DNA from: Branchiostoma floridae
Lineage: Eukaryota > Chordata > Leptocardii > Amphioxiformes > Branchiostomatidae
Assembly (NCBI RefSeq): GCF_000003815.2
Contig: NC_049980.1
Coordinates: 31,325,470 to 31,389,469, forward strand
Direction of reading: 5' to 3'
DNA length: 64,000 nt
The notes below the pieces were generated by a model that saw nothing but the letters and a program-made list of their open reading frames with translations, did not search any database and was not told where the DNA came from. This document shows, piece by piece, positions 28,301 to 38,000 of the stretch. The position numbers and the translations under genes are program-made. Each line of letters starts with the position of its first letter. Positions within the stretch are counted from its first letter, which is position 1.

Positions 28301-28769
28301 GAAGAGCCCCCCCTTCAAGCAGCAGCTTCCCCTGAAGCTGGCCAGTCACAGCAACCTGCAGCAGCCGCTGGTGACCAACAACAACGTGCGGCCGCAGAGC
28401 GTCAGTCCGGGACAGCAGCAGATGATACCAAAGAAACTCTCCAACAACAGCGGGTCGAGCCTGCACTCCGGCGGCTCGGGGTCTAGTCTACATTCCACCG
28501 GAAGCTCCCAAACGAGCCCCAACCGGGGGCCATCACAGAGAAACTCTCCTCCGGGTTCTACCCAGAGACATTCTCCCCCACAGGAGCAGCAACAGCAGGT
28601 TATCCCGGGAAAGCTGGTGTCCAGCACGACCGTAGTGGCGCACAGTCGGACTCACAGCCTCCCGGCATACTCGCATTACGACCAGCACAGCCCGCCCCCA
28701 CACAACAACAACGAGGAACCGCCGGTTACCACGCCCACCTCCCCGGAACAGAAGGTCATCTACTTCTGA
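1..28769 (+). CDS. Dbl-family Rho guanine nucleotide exchange factor (Lbc/ARHGEF2-ARHGEF18 type), 5' end outside window
   Basis: Catalyses GDP/GTP exchange on Rho GTPases. Exons by my reading: 1-96, 1270-1387, 1686-1735, 2050-2169, 2544-2625, 3073-3158, 3627-3807, 4280-4357, 4828-4901, 5264-5296, 5635-5716, 6089-6256, 7845-8017, 9597-9665 (likely cassette), 12362-12452, 17581-17639, 19562-19609, 21202-21236, 27266-27380, 27837-28769. All have AG/GT borders, all phases agree, and they sum to 2691 nt (896 residues plus stop). Residues 1-72 are the end of the DH domain (QRITQYP motif), about 125-245 a PH domain (HEGVVGWKN ... WMKIVREAV), about 548-630 a charged coiled coil, and 630-896 a Ser/Pro/Gln-rich disordered tail ending KVIYF. 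The order DH-PH-coiled coil fits the Lbc subfamily. Which vertebrate paralogue is closest cannot be settled here, and the N-terminus lies left of the window. Confidence 0.9.
142..420. mobile_element. MITE with TATGTCATACC ends
   Basis: TATGTCATACC at 142-152 and GGTATGACATA at 410-420; more inward pairing is imperfect. Sits in RhoGEF intron 1. The long open frames here are chance frames through the element. Confidence 0.6.
425..504. repeat. Near-perfect 80-bp hairpin
   Basis: Arms of about 33 bp (AATACAACACGGTGTATTCC and GGAATACACCGTGTTGTATT at their outer parts) around a short pyrimidine-rich loop. It follows the MITE at 142-420 directly and may be part of it or a tiny separate foldback element. 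Confidence 0.75.
953..1135. mobile_element. CTGTAAATGCA-family MITE, copy 1
   Basis: Ends CTGTAAATGCA at 953 and TGCATTTACAG at 1135, flanked by TA on each side. Interior has GTTCGCGGTTTTCGCGG and CCGCTACCGCGAAATTAAAT blocks shared by all members. No coding sequence. Confidence 0.88.
2544..3807 (+). CDS. RhoGEF exons encoding the PH domain
   Basis: Exons 2544-2625, 3073-3158 and 3627-3807. The translation runs from RKLIHEGVVGWKN through VTAVVLSDMLLFLHEN and IPLFKLLVREV to ERETWMKIVREAVNNC. This is the PH fold order: a first strand containing the HEG motif, the LSD-LLFL core, and the closing helix with its invariant Trp. In Lbc-type RhoGEFs the PH domain packs against DH and can bind active Rho (family knowledge). 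The intron 3159-3626 holds a reversed SINE tail (about 3260-3450) and a fragment of the ACCTGCACC-rich element (3430-3610). Confidence 0.88.
7930..8362 (+). repeat. Tandem copies of a RhoGEF exon 3' edge
   Basis: The last about 80 bp of exon 7845-8017 with its donor are repeated at about 8110-8188 and 8293-8361, with intervening copies of the first 80 bp of intron (AAAGCTATYGGRGAGTGGCA). Copies keep AAG/GTGCGTG donors but are not needed for the frame. Confidence 0.85.
9307..9506. mobile_element. MITE with CTAGTTCACCTT ends
   Basis: CTAGTTCACCTTTATCCG at the left and CGGATGAAGGTGAACTAG at the right. The next 25 bp inward also pair imperfectly (TATATCCATTGTTTTTAAAA). It splits a locally duplicated stretch (9050-9180 and 9235-9305/9535-9590). 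Confidence 0.7.
9597..9665 (+). CDS. Probable in-frame cassette exon of the RhoGEF
   Basis: A 69-nt stretch with acceptor TTTCCTCCACAG and donor AAG/GTAGAG that reads LSLALLQAFSLIPLRPILSL plus PPK in the gene's frame. Both neighbouring exons join in phase 0 (7845-8017 ends and 12362-12452 starts on a codon boundary), so inclusion or skipping keeps the frame. It is hydrophobic and unlike the Ser-rich exons around it. The reading is plausible but unsupported by transcript data. A copy of its acceptor tract (GGCCTTTCCTCCGTAG) lies at about 9206 in a locally duplicated stretch. Confidence 0.5.
9715..10282. mobile_element. PIF/Harbinger-like MITE with a second element nested inside
   Basis: Ends GGGCCGGTTTACACCAGGCA at 9715 and the complement TGCCTCGTGTAAATCGGCCC at 10282, flanked by TTA on both sides (9712-9714, 10283-10285). 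Inside, AGCCCCCTTTACAAATCAAG near 9765 and its complement near 10040 are the ends of another element that includes the N run 9810-9938. The remaining right arm (10041-10240) folds back on itself: ATGACGTTCGACGCG at one end and its complement near 10235. Confidence 0.75.
10477..10641. mobile_element. MITE with GCCTGGATGCCAGACTGTTT ends
   Basis: GCCTGGATGCCAGACTGTTT at 10477 and AAACAGTCTGGCATTCAAGC at 10641, flanked by TA. Related ends recur at 15927-16060, 32699-32850 and 60728-61206. Confidence 0.75.
10936..11235. mobile_element. Foldback element with inverted repeats of about 50 bp
   Basis: CCTGGTATCCAGCTGTATTA and CTTCTGTCCTCTTCGC at the left pair with GCGAAGAGGACAGAAG and TAATACGGCTGGATACCAGG at the right. 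Interior about 200 bp without coding sequence. Confidence 0.75.
11625..12146. mobile_element. PIF/Harbinger-like MITE, 522 bp, TTA duplication
   Basis: Terminal inverted repeats of about 31 bp starting GGCCACAGCAAGTAAATTTT at 11625 and ending with the exact complement at 12146, flanked by TTA (11622-11624 and 12147-12149). The interior is AT-rich with no coding sequence. Confidence 0.85.
15280..15473. mobile_element. CTGTAAATGCA-family MITE, copy 2
   Basis: Same ends and internal blocks as the member at 953-1135, flanked by TA (15278-15279, 15474-15475). It contains an extra internal repeat of the ATTAAATCCACCGCG block and abuts the N run starting at 15493. Confidence 0.88.
15927..16060. repeat. 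Three tandem 50-bp units of a MITE end
   Basis: Units GGGCCCTGGAAACAGTCTGG followed by CATACAGGCTACCCCTTGTG. This is the same end sequence as the MITE at 10477-10641. Open frames across it are repeat translations. Confidence 0.75.
17217..17397. mobile_element. Degenerate CTGTAAATGCA-family MITE
   Basis: Recognisable by TGTAAATGTAGAAATGT at the left, TTTTCGCAGTGGCCACTTCA and TTTTTCCCGCTACTGCGAAG inside. The right end is lost or replaced, so the element is old or truncated. Confidence 0.65.
18060..18640. repeat. Direct duplication of about 300 bp in a RhoGEF intron
   Basis: GTGAATCAGTAACCAGGGAC occurs at about 18096 and 18382, and ATTATCACACTGACAGG at about 18309 and 18588, with colinear sequence between. 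Non-coding. Confidence 0.75.
19925..20660. repeat. Tandem hairpin-forming repeats
   Basis: Two adjacent foldback units, about 19937-20140 and 20175-20396. Each opens with AAGCAGAGGTTCGGCTC or its variant and closes with the complement. Each holds a GGCTTTCTATTTTGTATCGT-type stem. A half unit follows, and an 80-bp stretch containing GGGAGCAGTTTTAATCCTGT is repeated at 20437 and 20591. Confidence 0.65.
20737..20928. mobile_element. Diverged CTGTAAATGCA-family MITE
   Basis: Starts CTGTAAAACTCGAAACGTTC and ends GAATTTACAG/TA, with the CGTTCGCGGCAGTTTTATTT and CCATCGCGAAAGTAAAT blocks. Several CG sites are changed. Confidence 0.65.
22490..22970. repeat. Direct repeat with a dispersed lancelet-type repeat between
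   Basis: AAGGGCTGCGAAGTGGAG and GAAGAAACAAGTCTGTGACT occur at about 22521/22562 and 22874/22935. Between them is GTGAGGAAAGTCGTGTAGAG ... CTTTCCCAAGGGCACG, a dispersed motif also seen in variant form near 37560 and 44140. Confidence 0.65.
24175..24755 (+). repeat. Minisatellite, unit about 60 bp
   Basis: About nine imperfect units of ACAGGTTTGACTGTATATCA and GGTGGTCCTTATGTAGAGGT. The motif matches the ends of the MITE at 50584-51068. No coding potential. Confidence 0.85.
24957..25855. mobile_element. Inverted-repeat element with CAGGGCTGTCTCC ends, right end tandemly repeated
   Basis: CAGGGCTGTCTCCAAGACCC at 24957 pairs with GGTGCTGGAGACAACCCTG near 25850. The last 105 bp of the element recur at about 25925-26030. 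CAGGG ends suggest hAT, but no 8-bp target duplication is visible. A related end lies at about 14348. Confidence 0.55.
26120..27290 (+). repeat. Tandem array of a RhoGEF exon 5' edge
   Basis: About eight units, 100-150 bp each, contain TTTTCTGTAGGTACAAGGTT followed by CAGTTGCTGGAAGC-like sequence, that is the acceptor and first 25 bp of exon 27266-27380. They are separated by AACTTGAGAAAGTCTTTT and GCACTTTGCACTGATGTAAC. Only the last unit continues into the real exon. A SINE splits the first unit. Confidence 0.88.
26143..26439 (+). mobile_element. tRNA-derived SINE with target-site duplication
   Basis: 5' tRNA-like part with A box TGGCCTAGTGGTTAGAG (26155-26171) and B box GGTCGTGAGTTCGATCC (about 26196-26212). 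The body begins CCAAAGACTTTAAAAATGG. Flanked by ACAAGGTTCAG on both sides (26129-26139 and 26440-26450). It is inserted into one unit of the exon-edge array. Body fragments of the same family lie at about 600-720, 3260-3450 (reverse) and 7380-7600. Confidence 0.85.
27266..28769 (+). CDS. RhoGEF 3' exons: coiled coil and disordered tail
   Basis: Exons 27266-27380 and 27837-28769. The first reads RYKVQLLEANERISKYQQ and continues as a Lys/Glu/Gln helix. The second continues the coil (WEKQKKRKERELQKEVESLE), has a run of five His at about residue 630, then a Ser/Pro/Gln/Asn-rich tail with several SP and TSP sites that could be phosphorylated (inference), and stops at TGA 28767-28769. GC is clearly higher than in the flanking introns, as expected of coding sequence. 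The other frames of this exon are also open for 100-250 codons, but they are shadows. Confidence 0.9.
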
Positions 28770-30985
28770 TTGAACAAGTCATGATTGAGTGTAAGTAACC
28801 TCAGCTTCTCCTGTTGAATCAGTTAGTTCTAACTTTTCATATCCTCTTTCCACTAGGACGGCGCTCTCGCCGCGCTGTCTGCGACCTAAAAGTTGTCAGA
28901 TCGCTCAACGAATTGTGTAGAAAAGAAACAAATCTTTTTACACTTTGTGTGTTTTGTTGTCTTCTTAGTCACTTTTATTACGTTTTGTATGAAGGTTACA
29001 CATATCCTATTAAGGTCGCAGTGGGAGCGCAGCGCAATCGCTGTCTAGTGGAAAGGTGACTAGTAATTTCAAGTTTGTCTCCAGCATTGAAGTTTTTGTC
29101 TTTGGGAGAAGAGATGCTGTCCCAGTCACTAACCTTGAAGTGGCCTTTGAGCCTCGTTATGTAGTGAAATTGACTAAGAGAAAAAACGAAATCACTTCCA
29201 CGTGTTTTGGGGCTCTGACATGACCATTCAGTTTCTGTCCTCCTTTGAAATTCCGGAATAAGCAAAGTGGACTTATTACGTTTATTACGTTTTAGATCAT
29301 TACATTGTCATTTAATGGTGAACTGTACATGTAAAGCTTTATCATTTATTAAATGTAAAGAAAAAAGTTGTAGTGCTTTGGTATGTTTCAATCATCTTTA
29401 TCAGTCATTTATCTCTTTGGTACAGCTTTTCAGTATTACATTTGGCAGAACTCACGGTGCACTACTTACATACATTTTATTGAACCCATGCCAACAATTA
29501 TGTCATTGTTTCTCTACAGGATCTGCAGCCAGACAAGTGTTGCATCCACCTGCAATATGCATCATACCTGCTAGAGGGCTCTGCTGTCCTTGGAGATATG
29601 CAAAGATTGTAGTATGGCCAAAGCAAAATGAAAAATGGCAAAAGCTTCTTAGTGTTACTCCAATATTGTATCAAAATAATCACTTAGAGATGTGATATTC
29701 TTTAGAGATGTAAATAATTTCGAAGTTATATAGTCTAAAAGTTATACTGATTGTATTTTACTATATTCATCATTCTTCTTGTTGATATGATTTTTTCGTT
29801 GTTGGATTTGATATGTAAATCATTGCAAGTCCCTGCCTTATTGTTTGTATTTCTGTCGTGTAAGACATGTAAGCCCAGTAGAGCTACTTATTATAAGTCA
29901 AAACCAAGTGTAATGGCAACTGACTGCAGAGGCTAGTTTTTATGCTTAATAAGTTATCATTTAATGGGATTTAGTCTGTCCAAAAAACTTCAGCGTATGT
30001 GGTTCTACTTCCGTACCATATTATATCCCAGTGGAACCATATTGGGTATATCCTTGGATGAGCAAGGATTGCCACATGCTTAGCTTGTGTATTTCAACTT
30101 CTATGTGCCCCATATTACTACCGACAAATTTGATACCAAGTATACATGTAGGTCCATAGATACCAAAGTATTATGTACACTTCCGTTTAATTTAATACTT
30201 CACCGCAAAGACGAGGAGCGATTTTAGTTTTCAAGTTCGTAGCGTAAAATAATGATGCTTAAAGCTGCTGAAAAGTGTGTTAGTTTTGAACTTGTACTAG
30301 TTGATGCTGCCAAATGTACAATGTACATTCGCCCCAAAACAACTATAATACTGAGAGGTGTGCAGCTTGTGATGCTTCCAACATAGGTCGAGGTTTACTT
30401 TTAGCTGGTTGCCATTTCTCAGTAAATTACATTGGAGAAATTCAGCATATTACAGACAAATATAAAACTTAGATGTGCTCAGACCTCTTGTTGTTTCTTC
30501 TGATGACATGATATGTTAGAAATATACTCTGGGAGTAAGTAACAAGAGTCAGACTCGGGTTCAAAGGATAAAGGTCATACGTTGTATTGACCTGTGATCG
30601 TATACATGTACGTGAAGGCACATGTATCCTCTGACATCATTATTTACAGTGATGTTTCCGCAAATATTTGTGTAAACATTTACGATATACTGCTAGTCCC
30701 TAGGACAGGAGACAAACAATAAGTGCTACTTAGTCTCGATTTGTAGCTATGATGAAATCTTGTACCCGAATGTCTAGAGCAATGCTGAGGGATTACTACA
30801 CCACCAGTGCCAATAGCACACTGGATGGCGGCAACGTAAACTCGGACCATTCCATTGTGAATATAGTAAAAAAACCTAGGTGCTCCCGGTCTGTATGATA
30901 CTGTAATTTACAAGGTAATTATTTGCTTGTGTGCTGACTGAAGGAAAATCGCATAGAGGACGACAACTTGGATTGATTAAATTCC
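28770..30985. other. Shared 3' flank between convergent RhoGEF and MCM3AP genes
   Basis: No coding sequence is supported here. The RhoGEF 3' UTR must begin at 28770; an ATTAAA lies near 29347 but the cleavage site cannot be fixed. A short inverted-repeat element at about 28848-29057 sits just after the stop codon. From about 30800 onward the sequence is duplicated at 58230, marking the limit of the MCM3AP segmental duplication. Confidence 0.6.
28848..29057. mobile_element. Foldback element just after the RhoGEF stop codon
   Basis: TTTCCACTAGGACGGCGCTC at the left, and TTTCCACTAGACAGCGATTG on the opposite strand at the right. CGCGCTGTCTGCGACC pairs with the complement of GGTCGCAGTGGGAGCG. A related end occurs near 13825. 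Confidence 0.65.
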
Positions 30986-30988
30986 ACC

Positions 30989-30994
30989 TTTATT
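30989..30994 (-). promoter_or_regulatory. Candidate polyadenylation signal for MCM3AP copy A
   Basis: AATAAA on the minus strand, 0.83 kb beyond the stop. The same signal in the same context (AGATGAAATAAAGGTGG) is conserved in copy B at 58413-58418. The conserved homology between the two copies continues only about 200 bp beyond it. No transcript evidence is available here. Confidence 0.4.
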
Positions 30995-31824
30995 TCATCT
31001 TCCTGTGTGTTTGTGCTTTGTACTTATTTTTTAGGTACCCCAATCTAATCTCTTGGTTCATGAACAGGCCTGCTTCATTTTTCTTGATTTAAAAAAAATG
31101 TCCATGTATTGGAAACATTAAATGGTTGAGGAAAATCCTAGATACATGTATTAAAATTTTGCCATTTTTAAATGCACTTACTGTTTAATTTTAGTCTCCA
31201 CTGTCGTTTAGTTCCTCTGCTTAGTCATATTCTGTATAGACTGACAGTACTAGAACCTGTAATGTTCAAAACTAAAGAAACATTAAACAAGCTTAGCATG
31301 CAATTTTTGAGGCTCCAGTTGCAGCATTTGGATCCAGCACAGGATTCCAGTTCTGTACTTTTTCTCTAGTATTTCCTGTAGAAATCCAAGAAATTAAATT
31401 GTTGTGCCCTTTTTCCTTACAAAGCAGACAATATTTCATCTAATGTACAGTCATGTAGTTTTCTATGAACAAGAGAAATCAATTAACTTTTCTTCCATAA
31501 TCTTCTAAAATGAAAATTCATCTAATAGTATGATAATCAGAATGGACTCTTCCACTGTTTGCAAGTACTGATGAACTAAATCATTGCCTTAGACAATGGT
31601 CACAATTCTCACAAACCAGTACTCAGCCACTTTTTGCAAAAAATTAGTATCTAATACAGATTGTTTTGTACACAAATACGTTTGTGACTAATTTTTTTCC
31701 TTAAATCTGTAGTGTGTCTTGCATTTAATACTTTTCCACCAACTGCCCGACGGGGCCCCAGTTTACAAATGTGACTCTAGCATTACTGGTGGAACATTTC
31801 ATGGCTGTGGCTGTGATAACTTTT

Positions 31825-32025
31825 TCATGAGTACTGGAAGTGTTTGGCTTGGAAGTCCCCCATGTCCAACAGGGAGTTCAGTCTGAGCTCCGACAAGCGG
31901 AAGTCTCTCTTCCCGGCAGCGATTCTCCATCTCAACTCCTCCAGATTCTCCTCCAGGGACAGTCTTCGGGGCTGGGCAGTCAGATCCAGGCGGTCTGGAC
32001 CGGGGGGGCTCGGCGGTGGGTCTCT
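31825..32025 (-). CDS. MCM3AP: MCM3AP copy A terminal exon
   Basis: 201 nt, phase 0, reads RDPPPSPPGPDRLDLTAQPR ... LEENLEELRWRIAAGKRDFR ... LNSLLDMGDFQAKHFQYS, stop TGA at 31827-31825. The short helix with LxELRWRI and LNSLLDM corresponds to the last helix of vertebrate GANP. The copy B counterpart (59762-59962) has the same length and an identical last 39 residues. Confidence 0.9.
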   Translation of the reverse strand, partial: RDPPPSPPGPDRLDLTAQPRRLSLEENLEELRWRIAAGKRDFRLSELRLNSLLDMGDFQAKHFQYS

Positions 32026-35000
32026 CTGGAAGGAGAAAGATCATGGGGGTACATTTTTGAGTCAATGTTTTAGATTAGTATTAGAAGTCCTCTTACTATC
32101 ACCGGGCAGGCTGCATACTTTTTTTACAACTTTTGTTTTTGTAATTGCCTGTACTTGTATAATACGTATCAAACTTAACTGTCTGGAAGGAGATGTTTAA
32201 AAGAACACCTGCAGATACATGTATACCAAATGTGCAAAAGTTATGTTTGACAGGTTGTTCAGTGTAATATAACCAGCTGCTGCAGTGCTGTTGTGTTATG
32301 CCTGGAGGCTGTTAAACCAGCTATAAAATGTATATAGATACAGATACACACAGAAATCCTCTCAATGTCACCATTTCTCAATATTAATGTCACTATCTTT
32401 ATGCCTGTACTTAACAGGTTAATATAGGCTATTCATCATCGTTAAAAACACAATCTTTATGGGGCAACACCCACCATGTCCTCTGGTGAACTGAAAGGAG
32501 AGACCCCTGGTGGCTGGTGCTGGTACTGCCCATCCTCCACATAAACCTGCAGCTGGTCTTCATAGCTGGGGAGAATAACAGAGAAACATTGGAAGGGGAG
32601 CTTGACAACAATTACCAGTACGGATGTAAAACTAAACCTGAAGGCAGCTAATCTTCAACACAAAGAGCATGTCAACTGTACATTGTACATCTGACACCTG
32701 GATGCCAGACTGTCTACACAGGCTGGTGCATCTGCTTTTCTCAGAATGTTTTAAACTTGGGGGGCTGTTGTAAAATTTCCTTGGGTGCATGTTGGCACTG
32801 GAGCCCAGAAGCTGGCCTGTGTAGGCCCTGGAAACAGACATCTATAGGCTATACTTCTGATTGTATCTCCTGTCGTTTACAGATCTGCAGTTATAGTACA
32901 TTGTTGGTTAGTAACAGGCATAGTATGCATATAATGTACCTTTGTATCAGACATCAATGATGCTTTTAGTTCTATCACCTTTTTGTCTGCACCCTCTCCT
33001 GAGCAATTTTCTTCCTGAGTTCCTCTGCCTTCCTGATGAGTGCAGATACTGCAGGGGACAACTTGTCCTCCAGCTTCAGGTCTCCATCTAATAGGGAGAA
33101 CCACTCAGTGAAATATAAAAGTCACCTCGAACAAGTTAGCGCCGATACATTCAACTACAACGTACATTCAATCCTTGAGCAAGATTGGATAAGTTTTCTA
33201 AAATTCACTTGTCCAAACCAACTTGTCCGGACATTGACCAATGCTTGATGCTATGACTGTGAAAGGTGACAAGTATATCAAAATTTCTCTCAATATGGAA
33301 AAATCTTACTTGCCCGATCCGACAAATGGGGTAGGAGATGCACTTGCCCAGTCAGCACTTTCATTTGTCTTGGACAATTGGGCTAACAGGCTTGTCCGAC
33401 CCTGCCTTGAGAAACAAAATAATAACATCTACATGGGTATGAATAATTCCATTGTTTAAACCGACATATATTTGTAGGCCACTGACCTGTGGTGTCTGCT
33501 GTACTAGTATCTGTGGTCTCCACTCTGGACAGCTCCTGATGTTTCTTCCTCACACTCTGCTGTGTTGCAACAACCAAACTATACAGAAATACAAAATAAC
33601 AGTTATTCCAACACACACCATTGAATCATAAACAGGGCATACATTTCTATGAATTGTATTGGCATTGACACATTCACACATAATATATTATATATATTAA
33701 TGTAGTCTATAGTATGATTCAGTCTTTGATCCACTGTCAATCATTTAGGAGCAAGAATCTGATTTACATTTTGGAGTCAAGTTGGGAAAAAAGCTTCAAA
33801 CATGAAAAGTTTTGAAAGAAGGCATTTTTTTACAGAACAGTAATGTTAAGGTTAAGTTCTCTCAGTAGCTTTCTAACAAAACATCAAGGTTGTTGCGCCG
33901 CAAATGCACACACATGTGCAACAACACAATTGTAGCGCACCGCAGGACTAGGGTTAAGGTTAAGTTCTCTCAGTATCTTTCCAACAAAACATCAAGGTTT
34001 TTGAACGTTATATATGAGATATGCAGCAGCATACAGCCCAGCTTACCTGTGTGGCTGCTCCAGTACTTCAGCTGAAGTGTTCCCCACTGCAGCCCTCCAC
34101 TCCGGGGGCTGGGTGAAGCCTGACAGCTCCTCGGGGAGGTAGTGTACAGTCAGCACACTGCCGTCTGGGGAGCAACAATGGAAGGGCCATTCTGTTAATA
34201 GTTTGATTGTTTTCGAAAACAGGGCATTAAGGGATATGAAGTTGATGGGGGATGGTTTCATATTGAAACCACTAGCGTCAACATGATATCCTTGAAAAAA
34301 CAACAACATACAGACATAGGTAATACTGTAATTCCTGATTTTTTCAATGTACTGTTATGTTCACGGTTTTCACTGTGACGACTGTAACGTGAACTTATCA
34401 TTACCGATAACAAATAATTCACAGACTTTTTTTATGTGCCCTTGCCACGACAGTGAGCATTTAGTTCCGAGAACAAGTTAAATTTTCTCAGACCGTGAAA
34501 GTTTGGTACCGAGAAGACAAAGTGAATTACAGTACCCTGCGGATAAAAATTAACTACATAATTTTCTAACGACATTTCTGTGACTGCCTGATCTTTCTCT
34601 GGACAAAGCTGATTAAGTTTATATGCCCCGTCATAACGGTTCACTCGTTGGATTAAAGTGAAGTGAGTGAATAGATAAAAAAATCTACTCCAGTCACAAA
34701 CCGTGATGAGGGAGATATAAACTCAGTCACACATGGCAACTTATATTACTTGAATGTACAGTAACTGTTATTAAAACAAGAAAGCTGAATGCTAAGAGAT
34801 CAGGCTACCCTACCTTCCCCCACCCAGTCCAGTCTCTGCACCATGTGGCTCACACACATCTCCACCAGGCGAGTCCAGGGGACGTGAGCAGCCGTGGGCT
34901 CACAGTTAGGGACATCATAGTCCAGGTAACAGGTGTCCTCAAACTCTGTCTGTACTCTGTTTAACAGCCACCGCAGTCTGGGAAGAGAGAGAGAAAAGGT

Positions 35001-38000
35001 TACTTCACATCTTTGTCTTATACAGTATATGTAGAGTTAACAACAGTTAGGGACATCATAGTCCAGGTAACAGGTGTCCTCAAACTCGGTCTGTACTCTG
35101 TCTAATAGCCATCGCAGTCTGGGAAGAGAGAGAGAGAAGACATCTTTGTCTTATATATATAAAACTATATGTATACAAACTTTTAAGGTAGAGTTAACAA
35201 CAGTTCAGTGCACATTATACAATGTAGTCCAGGTAACACGTGTCCTCAAACTCTGTCTGTACTCTGTCTAATAGCCACCGTAGCCTAGGAAGAACAAAAG
35301 GGTTACTTTTTTTGTCTCACAAAAGTAGAGCAGTTGGGCACATCATACAGTCATGTAGCCAGGTCTGTATTACTGACATGTGTCCTCAAACTCAAAGCTG
35401 TGTTCTAATTACAACCACTAACTGCAGTCTGAGGAGAGACAAGGGTTTCCTTTACATCTTTGTCTCACAAAAAGAGGTCTAGTTGACAACAGCTGTGCAC
35501 ATCATACATGTACAACGTAGTCCAGATAACGTGTCCTCAAACTACGTCTGTATCAGGGCTGTCCCTAGCTTTAGATTTTATTCCGTCCTCCACCGATGTT
35601 TGAAAGCCTATGTTTGTTGGTTTTTATTGTTAAAACTGTCATTTTAAGCTGATGAAAATGCAATGAAGTTGCTCACCTTGTCAGAAGCACAGTTTGCTCT
35701 TTGGAGTCAGCAGGCAGAGACAAGACGTAATCTGCACAGTACTGGCACACTGATGACCAATCCTCTGTCAACACAGAAACACAAGATACTCATACATACA
35801 ATGGTGGGGGCAATAGGGGCATCAACATTTTTTTCTTCTGAATGTTTGCTTTTTATGCATGTACAATATTTTCCGTGTAATAAGTTCTTGTATATACCGG
35901 GTATGTCAGAGATTGCAATCAACCAGAATGGCAGTTTTTGCTGATAGAGATTCTGATTGGAATCTGTTAATTTAAATACATTCTTACAAAACTTTGATTC
36001 AGGTCAGTTTAGATCAATATCTTAAAAATTAAGATTCCTCCACAGTCCCATTCTGATCTGTACTTTTATTCTTTTATTTATTCAGTTTTACCACATTTGT
36101 GGAAGGATGTAAGATGTCAACCCAGAAACCAGATGGGATCTACACCTGTCCAGTAAAATGGGCAACTCTGCTGGATCGCCAGATTCTATCCTTTCATATA
36201 CATGCAACATACACATCCAAAATCACCACTTATGAATCTTTTAATCTGTTGGCTACAGAGGCGAAAATTTCTGGCTACAAGCACCTTCTCCATCTATGTA
36301 GGGTACAGGGGGCAGACGCAGGGCCAGGATTCGCTCCTGTAGCAACATCAGCTGGGTCTCACTGTTCCACTCCAGGGAGAGAAGGTCTGGAGAGAGACAT
36401 TTTCTTAGGATTATGTACATTGTATATTCAAAGGAGACATGTGGTGCAAGTCATGATCACATCTCACTTTCATTCCACTGTAATCAAGAATGAGTCACAA
36501 TAATATTAGTTACATGTATATGCTGTGCATGGTATACTTCATATACAGGAAATAACAGATGATAGATACGCACTCGTTCGTATCATGCATGGATGAACTG
36601 AACTGAGCTTTCAAGAAATATGCATTTCTGATGACTACTGTGTACTGCAGAATTGAGACCCCAGAAATCTCCTTTCCACCTATGCCACAAAGTCCCCACA
36701 AAAATAATAGAATCACAGTGCCTTTTCTGTGGCCAAACATCTAAAAGCACAGCTAAAGGCTGTTTACTGGCTATGCAAAACAAACAACTGTCCTCCAAGA
36801 TTACCAGACTGAATAAAACTTACCAGTTCTGTGTCCAGTCATGACAAACTCAGCGACAGGCCAGGACAAGGCTTGGAGGTTGTTGGAGCTGGCTACTCTG
36901 GCTAGGTGCTCCACTAGACTGTTGTACAGGCATACAATAGGACCAGGGGTCTGGAACAAAAAACATGGTTATCAGGTATTTATCTGTTAAGTGTTAAACT
37001 TAATATATAAAAAAAATTCCCCAAAATCTATCCTAAACAATACAAGATTAAAAATATATATGTGTTTAATAGGGGTTCAGTATGGAACATTCAGGACCAG
37101 TTCCAGGTAGTATCTTATCATTAAAAAAAATGTACCTTTGGGGCTAGACACGAGTGCAAATTTCAGTACATCTATTTCTAAGACACTGTGACATCATTTC
37201 CAGACAAGCATGTTACCTATTAGCATCATGGGCTACTACCTACTACCTACCCTTTCTTAATATTGTTCACTTCCAGAGGCCAGAGAACATTCTTTTAACA
37301 TCACACTGGAACATCATAGAGTCACCCCTGCCATCATAACTACCCCCCTTGAAAGGAAACTCTGTCTAGGTGACCCTTACATGTGAATGCACTGCACCAT
37401 GACCTATTGCTGTAGACATCACTGTAGATACCACTCTAGACACTTGCATGCCCCTACTCTTTTTCGAAAGGTGTGGTGGGGTTTGGCTCTCCCCAAACAC
37501 GGGACCTCCATTTAATGTCCTATCAGAGGGACAGACGAAGCTAGGTACTCATTTTCACGTGAGTGAAGTGACAAAAGTCACCTTTCCCTTGAAGGGCACA
37601 AGATGAAAAACCAAACACGCTGCCGATTATGCTGTGTGATCTCTAATAAATAAATTCACCTGTTGTGGAAGTCCTGCTTTCCTCCTCTGTGCTGCGTCCT
37701 GGTACACGACAGAGGAGAACTCTCCTGCCAGGCTGTTCTCTATGTAATCTCTCAGGGTCTCGGTCTCTAGGCACGGGGGGAGGGGGGCACGATCTCCCAA
37801 CCAACTCAGTCCCTCACATAGCTGTAACATACAGGGGGAAAACACATTAAGCATAATTATGAAGAAAATAACTCAAAACATTTTAAAGACTAGTGTGACA
37901 TTCTGAATGCCTTTAGCCAGACTGCAGAAAACAAGATTTCGAAAAGACATAAAAAACAATGCATTTGCTTATTTGAAGGTGAAGTAAAAAGTACCCAGTA

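Noticed and set aside
27713-28486. 257-codon plus-strand frame overlapping the last RhoGEF exon
   Set aside because: Wrong frame of the true exon. The other frame joins in phase with the upstream exon and carries the coiled coil.
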